A stretch of 5,054 nt of DNA from NCBI RefSeq assembly GCF_009764355.1, contig NZ_LNUA01000019.1:1-5054 (forward strand). Reading direction: 5' to 3'. The first letter of the stretch is position 1. Each line of letters starts with the position of its first letter. This DNA is from Companilactobacillus bobalius. GTDB taxonomy: Bacteria > Bacillota > Bacilli > Lactobacillales > Lactobacillaceae. The notes below the pieces were generated by a model, which saw only the letters and a list, made by a program, of their open reading frames with translations, was not told the DNA's origin and did not search any database. Shown in pieces: positions 1 through 4,520 of the stretch. The position numbers and the translations under genes were made by a program.

Positions 1-211
1 GTAAAGGGCATTTAACGACGAAACTGGCTAAAATAAGTAAACAGGTAACGTCTATTGAATTAGACAGTCATCTATTCAACTTATCGTCAGAAAAATTAAA
101 ACTGAATACTCGTGTCACTTTAATTCACCAAGATATTCTACAGTTTCAATTCCCTAACAAACAGAGGTATAAAATTGTTGGGAATATTCCTTACCATTTA
201 AGCACACAAAT
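1..211. repeat. Terminal overlap, left copy (pairs with 4844-5054)
   Basis: Bases 1-211 match 4844-5054 at 210 of 211 positions; the only difference is T175 against C5018. An overlap at the two ends that restores an intact gene is the usual mark of an untrimmed circular contig, giving a circle of 4,843 bp. The single mismatch means the overlap is not a simple exact k-mer repeat. Confidence 0.9.
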
Positions 212-623
212 TATTAAAAAAGTGGTTTTTGAAAGCCGTGCGTCTGACATCTATCTGATTGTTGAAGAAGGATTCTACAAGCGTACCTTGGATATTCACC
301 GAACACTAGGGTTGCTCTTGCACACTCAAGTCTCGATTCAGCAATTGCTTAAGCTGCCAGCGGAATGCTTTCATCCTAAACCAAAAGTAAACAGTGTCTT
401 AATAAAACTTACCCGCCATACCACAGATGTTCCAGATAAATATTGGAAGCTATATACGTACTTTGTTTCAAAATGGGTCAATCGAGAATATCGTCAACTG
501 TTTACTAAAAATCAGTTTCATCAAGCAATGAAACACGCCAAAGTAAACAATTTAAGTACCATTACTTATGAGCAAGTATTGTCTATTTTTAATAGTTATC
601 TATTATTTAACGGGAGGAAATAA
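1..623 (+). CDS. erm(B): 23S rRNA adenine N6-methyltransferase Erm(B), 3' part (5' end lies at the other end of the window)
   Basis: This is the C-terminal part of the rRNA dimethylase that modifies A2058 of 23S rRNA and gives MLSB resistance. The open frame runs from base 3 (codon 40) to the TAA at 621-623 without a break. Visible Erm motifs are the acidic SIELD segment (E58, ribose binding of S-adenosylmethionine), HQD around D83, and the catalytic N-I-P-Y motif at residues 100-103. The tail ends LLFNGRK, as in Erm(B). Joined to 4729-4843 the gene is 738 bp, 245 codons plus stop, the normal family length. Codon 97 here is ATT (Ile), but the duplicate at 5017-5019 reads ACT (Thr). The family and allele group are recognised with high confidence. 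The gene is complete only if the molecule is circular or the ends are otherwise joined. Confidence 0.97.
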   Translation, partial: KGHLTTKLAKISKQVTSIELDSHLFNLSSEKLKLNTRVTLIHQDILQFQFPNKQRYKIVGNIPYHLSTQIIKKVVFESRASDIYLIVEEGFYKRTLDIHRTLGLLLHTQVSIQQLLKLPAECFHPKPKVNSVLIKLTRHTTDVPDKYWKLYTYFVSKWVNREYRQLFTKNQFHQAMKHAKVNNLSTITYEQVLSIFNSYLLFNGRK

Positions 624-627
624 TTCT

Positions 628-762
628 ATGAGTCGCTTTTGTAAATGTTGGAGAAAGAGAATAAATCGCTTAAAAACGAAATTAAGGGCATTTACAGAGG
701 TTTTAATCAGTTTATGGAAAATACCCTTGGTGCAACTGTTGGACAAGCTAAAAAGCTCATGA
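628..762 (+). pseudogene. Truncated small ORF after erm(B), fused out of frame to mob DNA
   Basis: An ATG at 628 is preceded by a good ribosome binding site, GGGAGG at 612-617, inside the last erm(B) codons. The first six codons read MSRFCK, which I recall as the start of the short ORF that normally follows erm(B) in Tn917-like elements. After that the sequence switches to relaxase-gene DNA in the wrong frame, so the reading frame runs on with unrelated basic residues to a TGA at 760-762 (44 codons). It is probably a meaningless junction product, though the ribosome binding site means it may be translated. Confidence 0.45.
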
Positions 763-866
763 ATAACCTTGTGAGCGAAATTAAAGAGTTTGTAAAAGGT
801 GGAGAGTTTGAAAAAATTCATAGAAATGAAACTCGAACACGAGATAGAGATGAATTAAGTCGTTAG
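647..866 (+). pseudogene. Orphan 3' end of a second MobV relaxase gene
   Basis: The segment encodes 72 residues that align without gaps to residues 332-403 of the full-length relaxase at 2573-3784 (constant offset of 2,918 bases). The first 16 residues are identical. The last 28 differ at one position (R for Q). The middle, about 30 residues, is clearly diverged. An ATG at 645-647 arose at the junction and would open a 73-codon frame, but nothing resembling a ribosome binding site precedes it. The relaxase catalytic domain is missing, so it cannot act in transfer. Its divergence shows it came from a different MobV plasmid rather than from a recent duplication of the resident gene. Confidence 0.88.
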
Positions 867-918
867 AAGCTCATATTTGCGTTTTAAGGCGTTTTAAATC
901 AATTCGAGTATATTTATA

Positions 919-1130
919 CCTGTTTGGTCTTTTCGTCGGCATAAGCGTTAAAAATGGCAATAGAAAAAGCTGCAAGGGCGAACGTAGTGAGTGCATTTAC
1001 CCTTGCAGCTTTTTTTGTTGTCATTTAGCTTTTGCATAGACGACGGAAAGCCAACAGGTGTGAATGTTTAGCTACTTTTCAGAGGCATGATCAAACGCAT
1101 TGCGTTTGTGGGTGTGGGCAACGCCCGCGG
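919..1130. other. Probable single-strand (lagging-strand) origin, copy 1
   Basis: This non-coding block downstream of the mob remnant folds into nested structures. An outer stem of about 18 bp pairs 919-938 with 1041-1058 (two bulges). An inner arm, GCATAAGC at 939-946, pairs with GCTTTTGC at 1028-1035. A 15-bp hairpin sits at 964-1014. CAAACGCA/TGCGTTTG (1092-1108) and a GC-rich hairpin (1114-1128) follow. In rolling-circle plasmids, single-strand origins are long imperfect hairpins, non-coding and often beside mob, which fits. The same architecture recurs at 3835-4044 with different stem bases. I cannot assign it to a named sso class; I did not find the TAGCGT core of ssoA. Confidence 0.6.
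964..1016 (+). terminator. Intrinsic terminator-like hairpin within sso copy 1
   Basis: A perfect 15-bp stem pairs 964-978 with 1000-1014 (AGCTGCAAGGG against CCCTTGCAGCT, flanked by A and T runs). The loop is 21 bases and the T-run is at 1010-1016. It would stop transcription from erm(B) and the mob remnant before the replication region. The A-run on the left arm gives a T-run on the other strand, so it may work both ways. Confidence 0.75.
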
Positions 1131-1193
1131 TTTTATTAGTTTTTAGGAATTGGGAAGCAAACTGGGGGGAGATTTTGAAAAAATCGACCAACT

Positions 1194-1241
1194 CATGGGG
1201 GCACTACGACACCCCCCATGTGTCCATTGTCCATTGTCCAA
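1194..1241 (+). other. Double-strand replication origin (dso), pMV158/pE194 type
   Basis: CATGGGGG (1194-1201) pairs with CCCCCATG (1213-1220). The intervening loop holds CACTACGACAC, matching the CTACG|AC nick motif of the pMV158/pE194 family, which places the nick between G1208 and A1209. Three 7-bp direct repeats follow at once (1221-1241) as the likely Rep binding site. Location upstream of cop and rep is the family arrangement. Rep would cut here and start leading-strand synthesis toward cop-rep-mob. Confidence 0.85.
1221..1241 (+). repeat. Three tandem 7-bp iterons, candidate Rep binding site
   Basis: TGTCCAT, TGTCCAT and TGTCCAA lie head to tail with no spacer, immediately 3' of the nick hairpin. 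RepB-family initiators bind short direct repeats beside the nick hairpin. Here the array abuts the hairpin directly. Confidence 0.75.
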
Positions 1242-1331
1242 ATAGATAAAAAGATTAAATGTCTTGTAAATACCTTTATATGAACGTTTTAAGCACCTAT
1301 TTCGAGGTGAAAAAAAGTTTTTTGTAAAATC

Positions 1332-1360
1332 TTGTATTCCTGTCGTATGTATAATATAAT
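1332..1360 (+). promoter_or_regulatory. Promoter of the cop-rep operon
   Basis: TTGTAT (1332-1337) and TATAAT (1355-1360) are separated by exactly 17 bases, a good vegetative sigma-A promoter about 45 bases upstream of the cop start. A second TATAAT overlaps at 1350-1355. Between the iterons and this promoter (1242-1331) I see only AT-rich DNA and a small 5-bp hairpin at 1294-1309. Confidence 0.75.
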
Positions 1361-1370
1361 TACAGTGTAA
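1360..1370. promoter_or_regulatory. Candidate CopG operator palindrome
   Basis: TTACAgTGTAA is a perfect palindrome around one central base, starting at the last base of the -10 box and covering the likely transcription start. CopG-type repressors bind short symmetric elements at their own promoter. The assignment rests on position and symmetry only. Confidence 0.4.
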
Positions 1371-1402
1371 AAGAGATTTTGAAGAGAATTGAGGTGTATT
1401 TT

Positions 1403-1558
1403 GTGGTTGAAGTTGAGAAGAAAAAAGTGACTTTATCTTTACCTGTTGAATCGAATGACAAACTAGAAAAAATGGCACAAAAATATGGAATGACTAAATC
1501 AGGTTTGGTTACATTTTTAATTAATCAAGCTGATGATAAGGGGACTATTTTTAAATAA
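1403..1558 (+). CDS. CopG-like ribbon-helix-helix copy-number repressor
   Basis: This is a 51-codon gene starting with GTG, preceded by GAGGTG at 1391-1396 with 6-base spacing. Another GTG at 1394 lies within the ribosome binding site and is a less likely start. The protein begins with a basic beta-strand segment (KKKVTLSLP, residues 6-14), then two predicted helices (about 16-28 and 32-45) joined by a YGMTKS turn. This matches pMV158 CopG, with its MGLSKS turn, in pattern and size. Such proteins are DNA-binding dimers that repress the cop-rep promoter. It lies between the promoter and the rep leader, as in that family. The small size and clear pattern make me fairly sure of the family; the operator is not proven. 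Confidence 0.85.
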   Translation: MVEVEKKKVTLSLPVESNDKLEKMAQKYGMTKSGLVTFLINQADDKGTIFK

Positions 1559-1589
1559 AAAAAGCCCTGCTAGGAAGATAGCAAGGGCT
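1556..1589 (-). terminator. Terminator of the predicted antisense RNA
   Basis: AGCCC-TGCTA (1563-1572) pairs with TAGCA-(A)-GGGCT (1579-1589), a 10-bp stem with one bulge and a 6-base loop. On the minus strand it is followed by a T-run (complement of 1557-1562). On the plus strand no T-run follows, so it should not stop the cop-rep transcript. Confidence 0.65.
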
Positions 1590-1617
1590 CGCAAGATTTG
1601 GTTTTCTTTGATTTCGC
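1556..1617 (-). ncRNA. Predicted antisense (countertranscribed) RNA against the rep leader
   Basis: pMV158-family plasmids make a small antisense RNA from between cop and rep. Here the minus strand has a clear intrinsic terminator at its 3' end (hairpin 1589-1563, then a T-run). For the promoter there is only a weak extended -10, TGA-TAAACT, on the minus strand (complement of 1632-1624), with no convincing -35. Start near 1617 and length near 60 nt are therefore guesses. Confidence 0.4.
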
Positions 1618-1681
1618 AACTCAAGTTTATCAAATTTTCCCTTGTTTTCCTAGTAGAGTAACTAGGAAGGTGTAGAAAAAT
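1570..1681 (+). promoter_or_regulatory. rep leader with Shine-Dalgarno-sequestering hairpin and competing long-range pairing
   Basis: The rep ribosome binding site, AGGAAGG at 1664-1670, is the 3' arm of a hairpin: 1645-1654 pairs with 1661-1670 (8 Watson-Crick pairs, CTAGGAA region, plus two G-U pairs; loop 1655-1660). The anti-Shine-Dalgarno arm can instead pair upstream: CTAGGAA 1570-1576 with TTCCTAG 1647-1653, and CAAGGG 1582-1587 with CCCTTG 1639-1644. The two states share 1647-1653 and exclude each other. No T-run follows the hairpin, so control would act on translation, not transcription. Confidence 0.6.
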
Positions 1682-2320
1682 ATGGAAAATGAAAATAGAA
1701 CAGATTGGGCATTGCCTAGAAAGAATTTAAATCCAAAAACTAAACAGCCTTATAAGCGAGGTCGTAACTGGTGGATTGTTGTTTATCCTGAAAGTTTGCC
1801 AGAGAATTGGAAAGAGATTATTTCAACTGAACCTGTGGCAATTAGTCCATTACATGATAAAGATGTTAATGCAGACGGAACAAAGAAAAAGCCGCATTAT
1901 CATATAGTTTTTAATTACAAGGGCAATAAATCATTTGAACAAATGGACGAAATGGCAAGAGCTTTAAGGGCACCGATTCCTGAAAGAATAAGTGGTTTAA
2001 CTGGTGCTGTTAGATATTTAACGCATATGGATAATCCTGAAAAGTATCAATACGATAATACAGAAATACAAGTGTTTGGTGGATTTGACCTTGAAAGTTG
2101 TTTAGCGTTATCTACTGGTGATAAAAGACAAGCGTTAAAAGAAATGCTTGGTTTTATTTCGGATAACAATATTATGCATTTAAAAGATTTTGCTGATTAT
2201 TGTATGTCTGACCGAGCTCCTGCTGGTTGGTTCGAATTGCTAACAGAGAGGAATACTCTTTTTATAAAAGAGTACATAAAATCGAATTGGCAAAAAGAAA
2301 ACCAAGTTTATAAAGAGTGA
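1682..2320 (+). CDS. Rolling-circle replication initiator, Rep_2 (RepB/pMV158) family
   Basis: This 212-residue initiator should nick the dso at 1208/1209 and stay bound to the 5' end during leading-strand synthesis. HUH endonuclease signs are clear. A hydrophobic strand, WWIVVYPESLP (30-40), matches the family N-terminus. PLHDKD (56-61) supplies H58 and D61, and PHYH (71-74) supplies H72 and H74; by comparison with RepB these bind the metal. VRYLTHMD (110-117) supplies the likely catalytic Tyr112. The C-terminal part (about 130-212) corresponds to the RepB oligomerization region. Length is close to RepB, with about 28 extra polar residues at the N-terminus. The start at 1682 has AGGAAGG at 1664-1670 with a longish 11-base spacing. 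The gene is cotranscribed with cop; expression is likely limited by the CopG repressor, antisense RNA and leader hairpin. Confidence 0.93.
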   Translation: MENENRTDWALPRKNLNPKTKQPYKRGRNWWIVVYPESLPENWKEIISTEPVAISPLHDKDVNADGTKKKPHYHIVFNYKGNKSFEQMDEMARALRAPIPERISGLTGAVRYLTHMDNPEKYQYDNTEIQVFGGFDLESCLALSTGDKRQALKEMLGFISDNNIMHLKDFADYCMSDRAPAGWFELLTERNTLFIKEYIKSNWQKENQVYKE

Positions 2321-2339
2321 GGAATTAAATAAAAAATAT

Positions 2340-2374
2340 GCCCCCTGCTGAAAAGCCAAGGGGGTTATTTTTTT
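2340..2374 (+). terminator. rep terminator
   Basis: CCCCCT (2341-2346) pairs with AGGGGG (2359-2364), with a further GCT/AGC pairing inside, followed by TTATTTTTTT. It begins 20 bases after the rep stop codon and should end the cop-rep transcript. Confidence 0.8.
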
Positions 2375-2381
2375 GTGTTTT

Positions 2382-2416
2382 AAGAGTTGGATTACATGAG
2401 CCAACTCTTTGTTTTT
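2382..2416 (+). terminator. Second terminator after rep
   Basis: A perfect 9-bp stem, AAGAGTTGG (2382-2390) with CCAACTCTT (2401-2409), has a 10-base loop and is followed by TGTTTTTT. Together with the previous one it isolates the mob region from rep transcription. Confidence 0.75.
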
Positions 2417-2417
2417 T

Positions 2418-2471
2418 GTATCAGCTAATTGCACCATAAGGGTGCGCTGATACTCGGCTCAAAAGAGCCGA
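2418..2471. other. Two tandem hairpins upstream of oriT
   Basis: GTATCAGC (2418-2425) pairs with GCTGATAC (2446-2453), with an inner GCACC/GGTGC stem (2431-2435 with 2441-2445) and a 5-base bulge. Directly after it, TCGGCTC (2454-2460) pairs with GAGCCGA (2465-2471) over an AAAA loop. No T-runs follow, so these are not ordinary terminators. A role in oriT processing or as a lagging-strand initiation site is possible; nothing decides it. Confidence 0.45.
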
Positions 2472-2505
2472 ATAAGCCGTCTGCAAGACCCCTCGGCGAG
2501 CCCAC

Positions 2506-2546
2506 CTTTACGAAGTAAAGTATAGTGGGTTATACTTTACATGGAA
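2506..2546 (+). other. MobV-type origin of transfer (oriT), overlapping the mob promoter region
   Basis: TAAAGTATA (2516-2524) and TATACTTTA (2531-2539) form a 9-bp inverted repeat around GTGGGT, then CATGG follows. This matches the oriT/RSA sequence of pMV158 and pUB110 (TAGTGTG|TTATAC or TAGTGGG|TTATAC), which puts the nick between G2529 and T2530. An overlapping repeat, CTTTAC (2506-2511) with GTAAAG (2515-2520), shares the left arm, as in the family. TATACT (2531-2536) with TTTACG (2507-2512) at 18-base spacing could be the mob promoter, so relaxase binding to oriT would repress its own gene. Confidence 0.88.
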
Positions 2547-2572
2547 GCTGTCCCGAAGTTAGGAGTGTTTAT

Positions 2573-3784
2573 ATGTCATTTGTAGTGGCGAGAATGCAGA
2601 AGGTAAAATCAGGAAATTTAGTTGGGGTAGGTAATCATAATCAGAGAAATACAGACAATCATTCCAACAAAGATATTGATGTTGAACGGTCACATTTAAA
2701 TTATGATTTGGTCAATCGGACAGAAAATTATAAACGAGATATTGAGCAATTTATTAACGACAACAAATCAAGTAGTCGTGCTGTCAGAAAAGATGCTGTA
2801 TTAATAAACGAATGGATCATAACTTCTGACAACCAATTTTTTAAAGATAAAGATAGTAAAGAAATTAAAGATTATTTTGAAGTTGCTAAATCATATTTTT
2901 CAGAAAAATTTGGTGATGAGAATATCCGCTATGCTCAAGTTCACTTAGACGAAACGACACCGCATATGCACTTAGGAATTGTGCCGTTTAATGACGAACA
3001 CAAGCTATCAGCAAAGACTGTTTTTAATCGTCAAGCCTTACAAGCGGTACAAGACGAATTGCCAAAGTATTTAAATGAGCGTGGTTTTGAGCTTGAACGT
3101 GGCGAAAAAGGGTCAGAGCGTAAAAATTTAACAGTGCCTGAATATAAAAAGGCAAAGGATGAATTAAAAGAGCTGACTACCACGCTGGAACAGCGGAAGT
3201 CAGAAGTTTTAGCGTTATCGAACGATAAAACACCAACAATCAAGAAAGAAAGTTTAGATTTAAAAGACGAAACGAAAACGGTCAAAGTACCAAGTGGCGA
3301 AACCATTGGTATTGGTAAGTTGCGACATGAATTTACGAAAAATGAAGAACGAAAAACAGGAAATGTGATTATCCCTGAAGATAAATTAAATGCCTTAATA
3401 CAAGGCTATGAAGATTTATATAAATCGAATGAGAAACTAAAGAAATATGCGGAAACTGATTTACCTAAGCGGATTGACTATGTAAAAGAAAAATACAAGG
3501 AAGTAGTGCGTGATTTCAACGATTTAGCAGATAGATATAATAATAATCTAGAGAAAATTGATTCGTTGGAGAAAGAGAATAAATCGCTTAAAAACGAAAT
3601 TAAGGGCATTTACAAAGGGTTTAAAGAGTACTTTAAAGATTCTAAGCAAGTTACAACTGAACAGGTTAAAACGCTTGTTAGTGGCGTTTTAGACAAAGTA
3701 AAAGAATTTGTAAAAGGTGGAGAATTTGAAAAAATTCATAGAAATGAAACTCAAACACGAGATAGAGATGAATTAAGTCGTTAG
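2573..3784 (+). CDS. MobV-family mobilization relaxase
   Basis: This 403-residue relaxase should bind and nick the oriT just upstream, making the plasmid mobilizable with a co-resident conjugation system. The N-terminus [10 protein letters not shown] and the segments SNKDI (31-35) and SHLNYDL (40-46) are typical of MobM of pMV158. His22 sits where MobM has its catalytic His22. The motif [10 protein letters not shown] (124-133) supplies the metal-binding H124, H131 and H133, with E127. From about residue 190 the protein is charged and helical, with likely coiled coil to about 350, as expected for the oligomerization and membrane-association part. The ATG at 2573 is chosen because AGGAG (2561-2565) precedes it by 7 bases and it matches the family start. 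An in-frame GTG at 2525 would begin inside the oriT loop. The C-terminal 72 codons have a diverged partner at 647-866. Confidence 0.95.
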   Translation: MSFVVARMQKVKSGNLVGVGNHNQRNTDNHSNKDIDVERSHLNYDLVNRTENYKRDIEQFINDNKSSSRAVRKDAVLINEWIITSDNQFFKDKDSKEIKDYFEVAKSYFSEKFGDENIRYAQVHLDETTPHMHLGIVPFNDEHKLSAKTVFNRQALQAVQDELPKYLNERGFELERGEKGSERKNLTVPEYKKAKDELKELTTTLEQRKSEVLALSNDKTPTIKKESLDLKDETKTVKVPSGETIGIGKLRHEFTKNEERKTGNVIIPEDKLNALIQGYEDLYKSNEKLKKYAETDLPKRIDYVKEKYKEVVRDFNDLADRYNNNLEKIDSLEKENKSLKNEIKGIYKGFKEYFKDSKQVTTEQVKTLVSGVLDKVKEFVKGGEFEKIHRNETQTRDRDELSR

Positions 3785-4025
3785 AAGCTCATATTTGCGT
3801 TCTAAGACGTTTTAAATCAATTCGAGTATATTTACACGTGATTATTACTTTTCGTCGGCATAAGCGTTTAAAATGGCTATAAATAATAAAGACAAGGGCG
3901 AACAACGTGAGCAACGTTTACCCTTGTCTTTTTATTTTAGGCATTTAGCTTTTGCTGAGCGACGAAAAGTAATTACGTGATAAAGCTACTTTTCAGAGGC
4001 ATGATCAAACGCATTGCGTTTGTCA
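3565..4025 (+). repeat. Diverged direct repeat, copy 2 (mob 3' end plus sso); partner 647-1111
   Basis: This is the right-hand member of the mob-3'/sso repeat pair. Its coding part is the C-terminal 72 codons of the intact relaxase. The offset to copy 1 is a constant 2,918 bases through the mob stop codon and drifts by a few bases in the sso. Confidence 0.88.
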
Positions 4026-4044
4026 GGGGTGGGCGGAAGCCCAC
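3835..4044. other. Probable single-strand origin, copy 2
   Basis: This has the same architecture as 919-1130. The outer stem is a perfect 14 bp: ATTACTTTTCGTCG (3844-3857) with CGACGAAAAGTAAT (3960-3973), extended by CACGT/ACGTG (3835-3839 with 3975-3979). The inner arm is GCATAAGC/GCTTTTGC (3858-3865 with 3948-3955). A terminator hairpin at 3888-3931, CAAACGCA/TGCGTTTG (4006-4022) and GTGGGC-GGAA-GCCCAC (4029-4044) follow. A 39-base block, 3985-4023, is identical to 1071-1109. Stem bases differ between the copies but pairing is kept, which supports a conserved folded function. The sso role is inferred from structure and position. Confidence 0.6.
3888..3933 (+). terminator. mob terminator within sso copy 2
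   Basis: AAAGACAAGGG (3888-3898) pairs perfectly with CCCTTGTCTTT (3921-3931), and the T-run extends to 3933. An additional AACGT/ACGTT pairing (3904-3908 with 3914-3918) sits in the loop. It lies about 100 bases after the mob stop. Confidence 0.75.
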
Positions 4045-4051
4045 GGTTTTT

Positions 4052-4083
4052 AAAAGGGTTTTTGCGGAGCAAAATACCCTTTT
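4052..4083 (+). terminator. Hairpin with terminal T-run between sso copy 2 and the transposon end
   Basis: AAAAGGG (4052-4058) pairs with CCCTTTT (4077-4083), and TTTTGC (4060-4065) with GCAAAA (4069-4074), separated by a small internal mismatch. The 3' arm ends in TTTT and is followed by a pyrimidine-rich stretch. It could act as a terminator in either direction. Confidence 0.5.
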
Positions 4084-4084
4084 C

Positions 4085-4099
4085 TTCTTATCTTGATAC
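4085..4099 (+). other. Orphan pC194/pUB110-type dso nick motif
   Basis: TTCTTATCTTGATAC matches, from memory, the conserved nick region of pUB110 and pC194 double-strand origins (cut in TCTTG|ATA, here 4095/4096). No Rep of that family is encoded here, and the rest of such an origin is absent because transposon DNA starts 5 bases later. It could be a relic of another replicon or a chance match. Part of it is also complementary to the inner end of the adjacent transposon repeat. Confidence 0.4.
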
Positions 4100-4104
4100 T
4101 ATTA

Positions 4105-4142
4105 GGGGTCCCGAGCGCCTACGAGGAATTTGTATCGATAAG
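4105..4142 (+). repeat. 38-bp terminal inverted repeat of Tn917 (IRL)
   Basis: The repeat starts GGGGTCCCGAGCGC and ends GTATCGATAAG, exactly 38 bases. This length and the GGGG...TAAG ends are typical of Tn3-family transposons, and the sequence is recognised as that of Tn917. The five bases before it, TATTA (4100-4104), would be one copy of the 5-bp target duplication; no partner can exist because the right end is lost. Confidence 0.85.
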
Positions 4143-4430
4143 AAATAGATTTAAAAATTTCGCTGTTATTTTGTACATTTAACTTGACGGTGACATCTCT
4201 CTATTGTGAGTTATTAGTGGTACAGTTTTCAACCGTTTTAATTATAAAAAAGTGGTGCATTTTTAAATTGGCACAAACAGGTAACGGTTATTGCAGGTGT
4301 ATTTCTTATCTATGGGTTTAACATGGATTTTATCATTAAAATCATGAGTATTGTCCGAGAGTGATTGGTCTTGCGTATGGTTAACCCTAAAGTTATGGAA
4401 ATAAGACTTAGAAGCAAACTTAAGAGTGTG

Positions 4431-4463
4431 TTGATAGTGCATTATCTTAAAATTTTGTATAAT
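4431..4463 (+). promoter_or_regulatory. erm(B) promoter
   Basis: A perfect -10, TATAAT, at 4458-4463 lies about 57 bases upstream of the leader peptide. The best-looking -35, TTGATA (4431-4436), is 21 bases away, longer than ideal. At 17 bases the hexamer is TAGTGC, a poor match. So the -10 is firm but the -35 is uncertain. Confidence 0.65.
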
Positions 4464-4520
4464 AGGAATTGAAGTTAAATTAGATGCTAAAAATTTGTAA
4501 TTAAGAAGGAGGGATTCGTC

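Larger units (their letters stand above)
647..1111 (+). repeat. Diverged direct repeat, copy 1 (mob 3' end plus sso); partner 3565-4025
   Basis: The repeat pairs with 3565-4025. The first 50 bases are identical, the next 90 or so are diverged, then the mob end and its flank (to about 915) differ at only a few bases. The sso stems are diverged but structurally equivalent, and the last 39 bases are identical again. This patchwork suggests exchange between related MobV plasmids. The two copies flank the erm(B) module on one arc and the replicon plus mob on the other. Confidence 0.88.

Noticed and set aside
603..821. 72-codon minus-strand open frame across the erm(B)/mob junction
   Set aside because: It spans a recombination joint and is antisense to the mob remnant; no start signal supports it.
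645..866. The mob 3' fragment as a functional small gene
   Set aside because: The 73-codon frame has a junction-made ATG and no ribosome binding site, and lacks every catalytic residue. An accidental small coiled-coil protein that interferes with the full relaxase cannot be excluded but has no support.
1221..1241. Short CRISPR-like array
   Set aside because: The repeats are 7 bp with no spacers. They are iterons beside a rolling-circle nick site.
1143..1478. 111-codon open frame on the minus strand over dso, promoter and cop
   Set aside because: It runs antisense through the origin hairpin, promoter and the clear CopG frame; the product resembles no family I know.
2525..2572. Upstream GTG start for the relaxase (16 extra residues)
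   Set aside because: It would start inside the oriT loop, has no ribosome binding site, and the extra residues do not belong to the MobV family. The ATG at 2573 fits on all counts.
3031..3306. 91-codon minus-strand open frame inside the relaxase gene
   Set aside because: It is a shadow of the relaxase frame, serine- and phenylalanine-rich as expected from the reverse complement of lysine- and glutamate-rich coding DNA.
4248..4364. Open frame with a hydrophobic stretch (VIAGVFLIYGF) upstream of erm(B), ending in a 13-codon ATG ORF at 4323
   Set aside because: I considered a small membrane toxin, but there is no start codon before the hydrophobic part and no ribosome binding site. It is part of the normal DNA upstream of erm(B).
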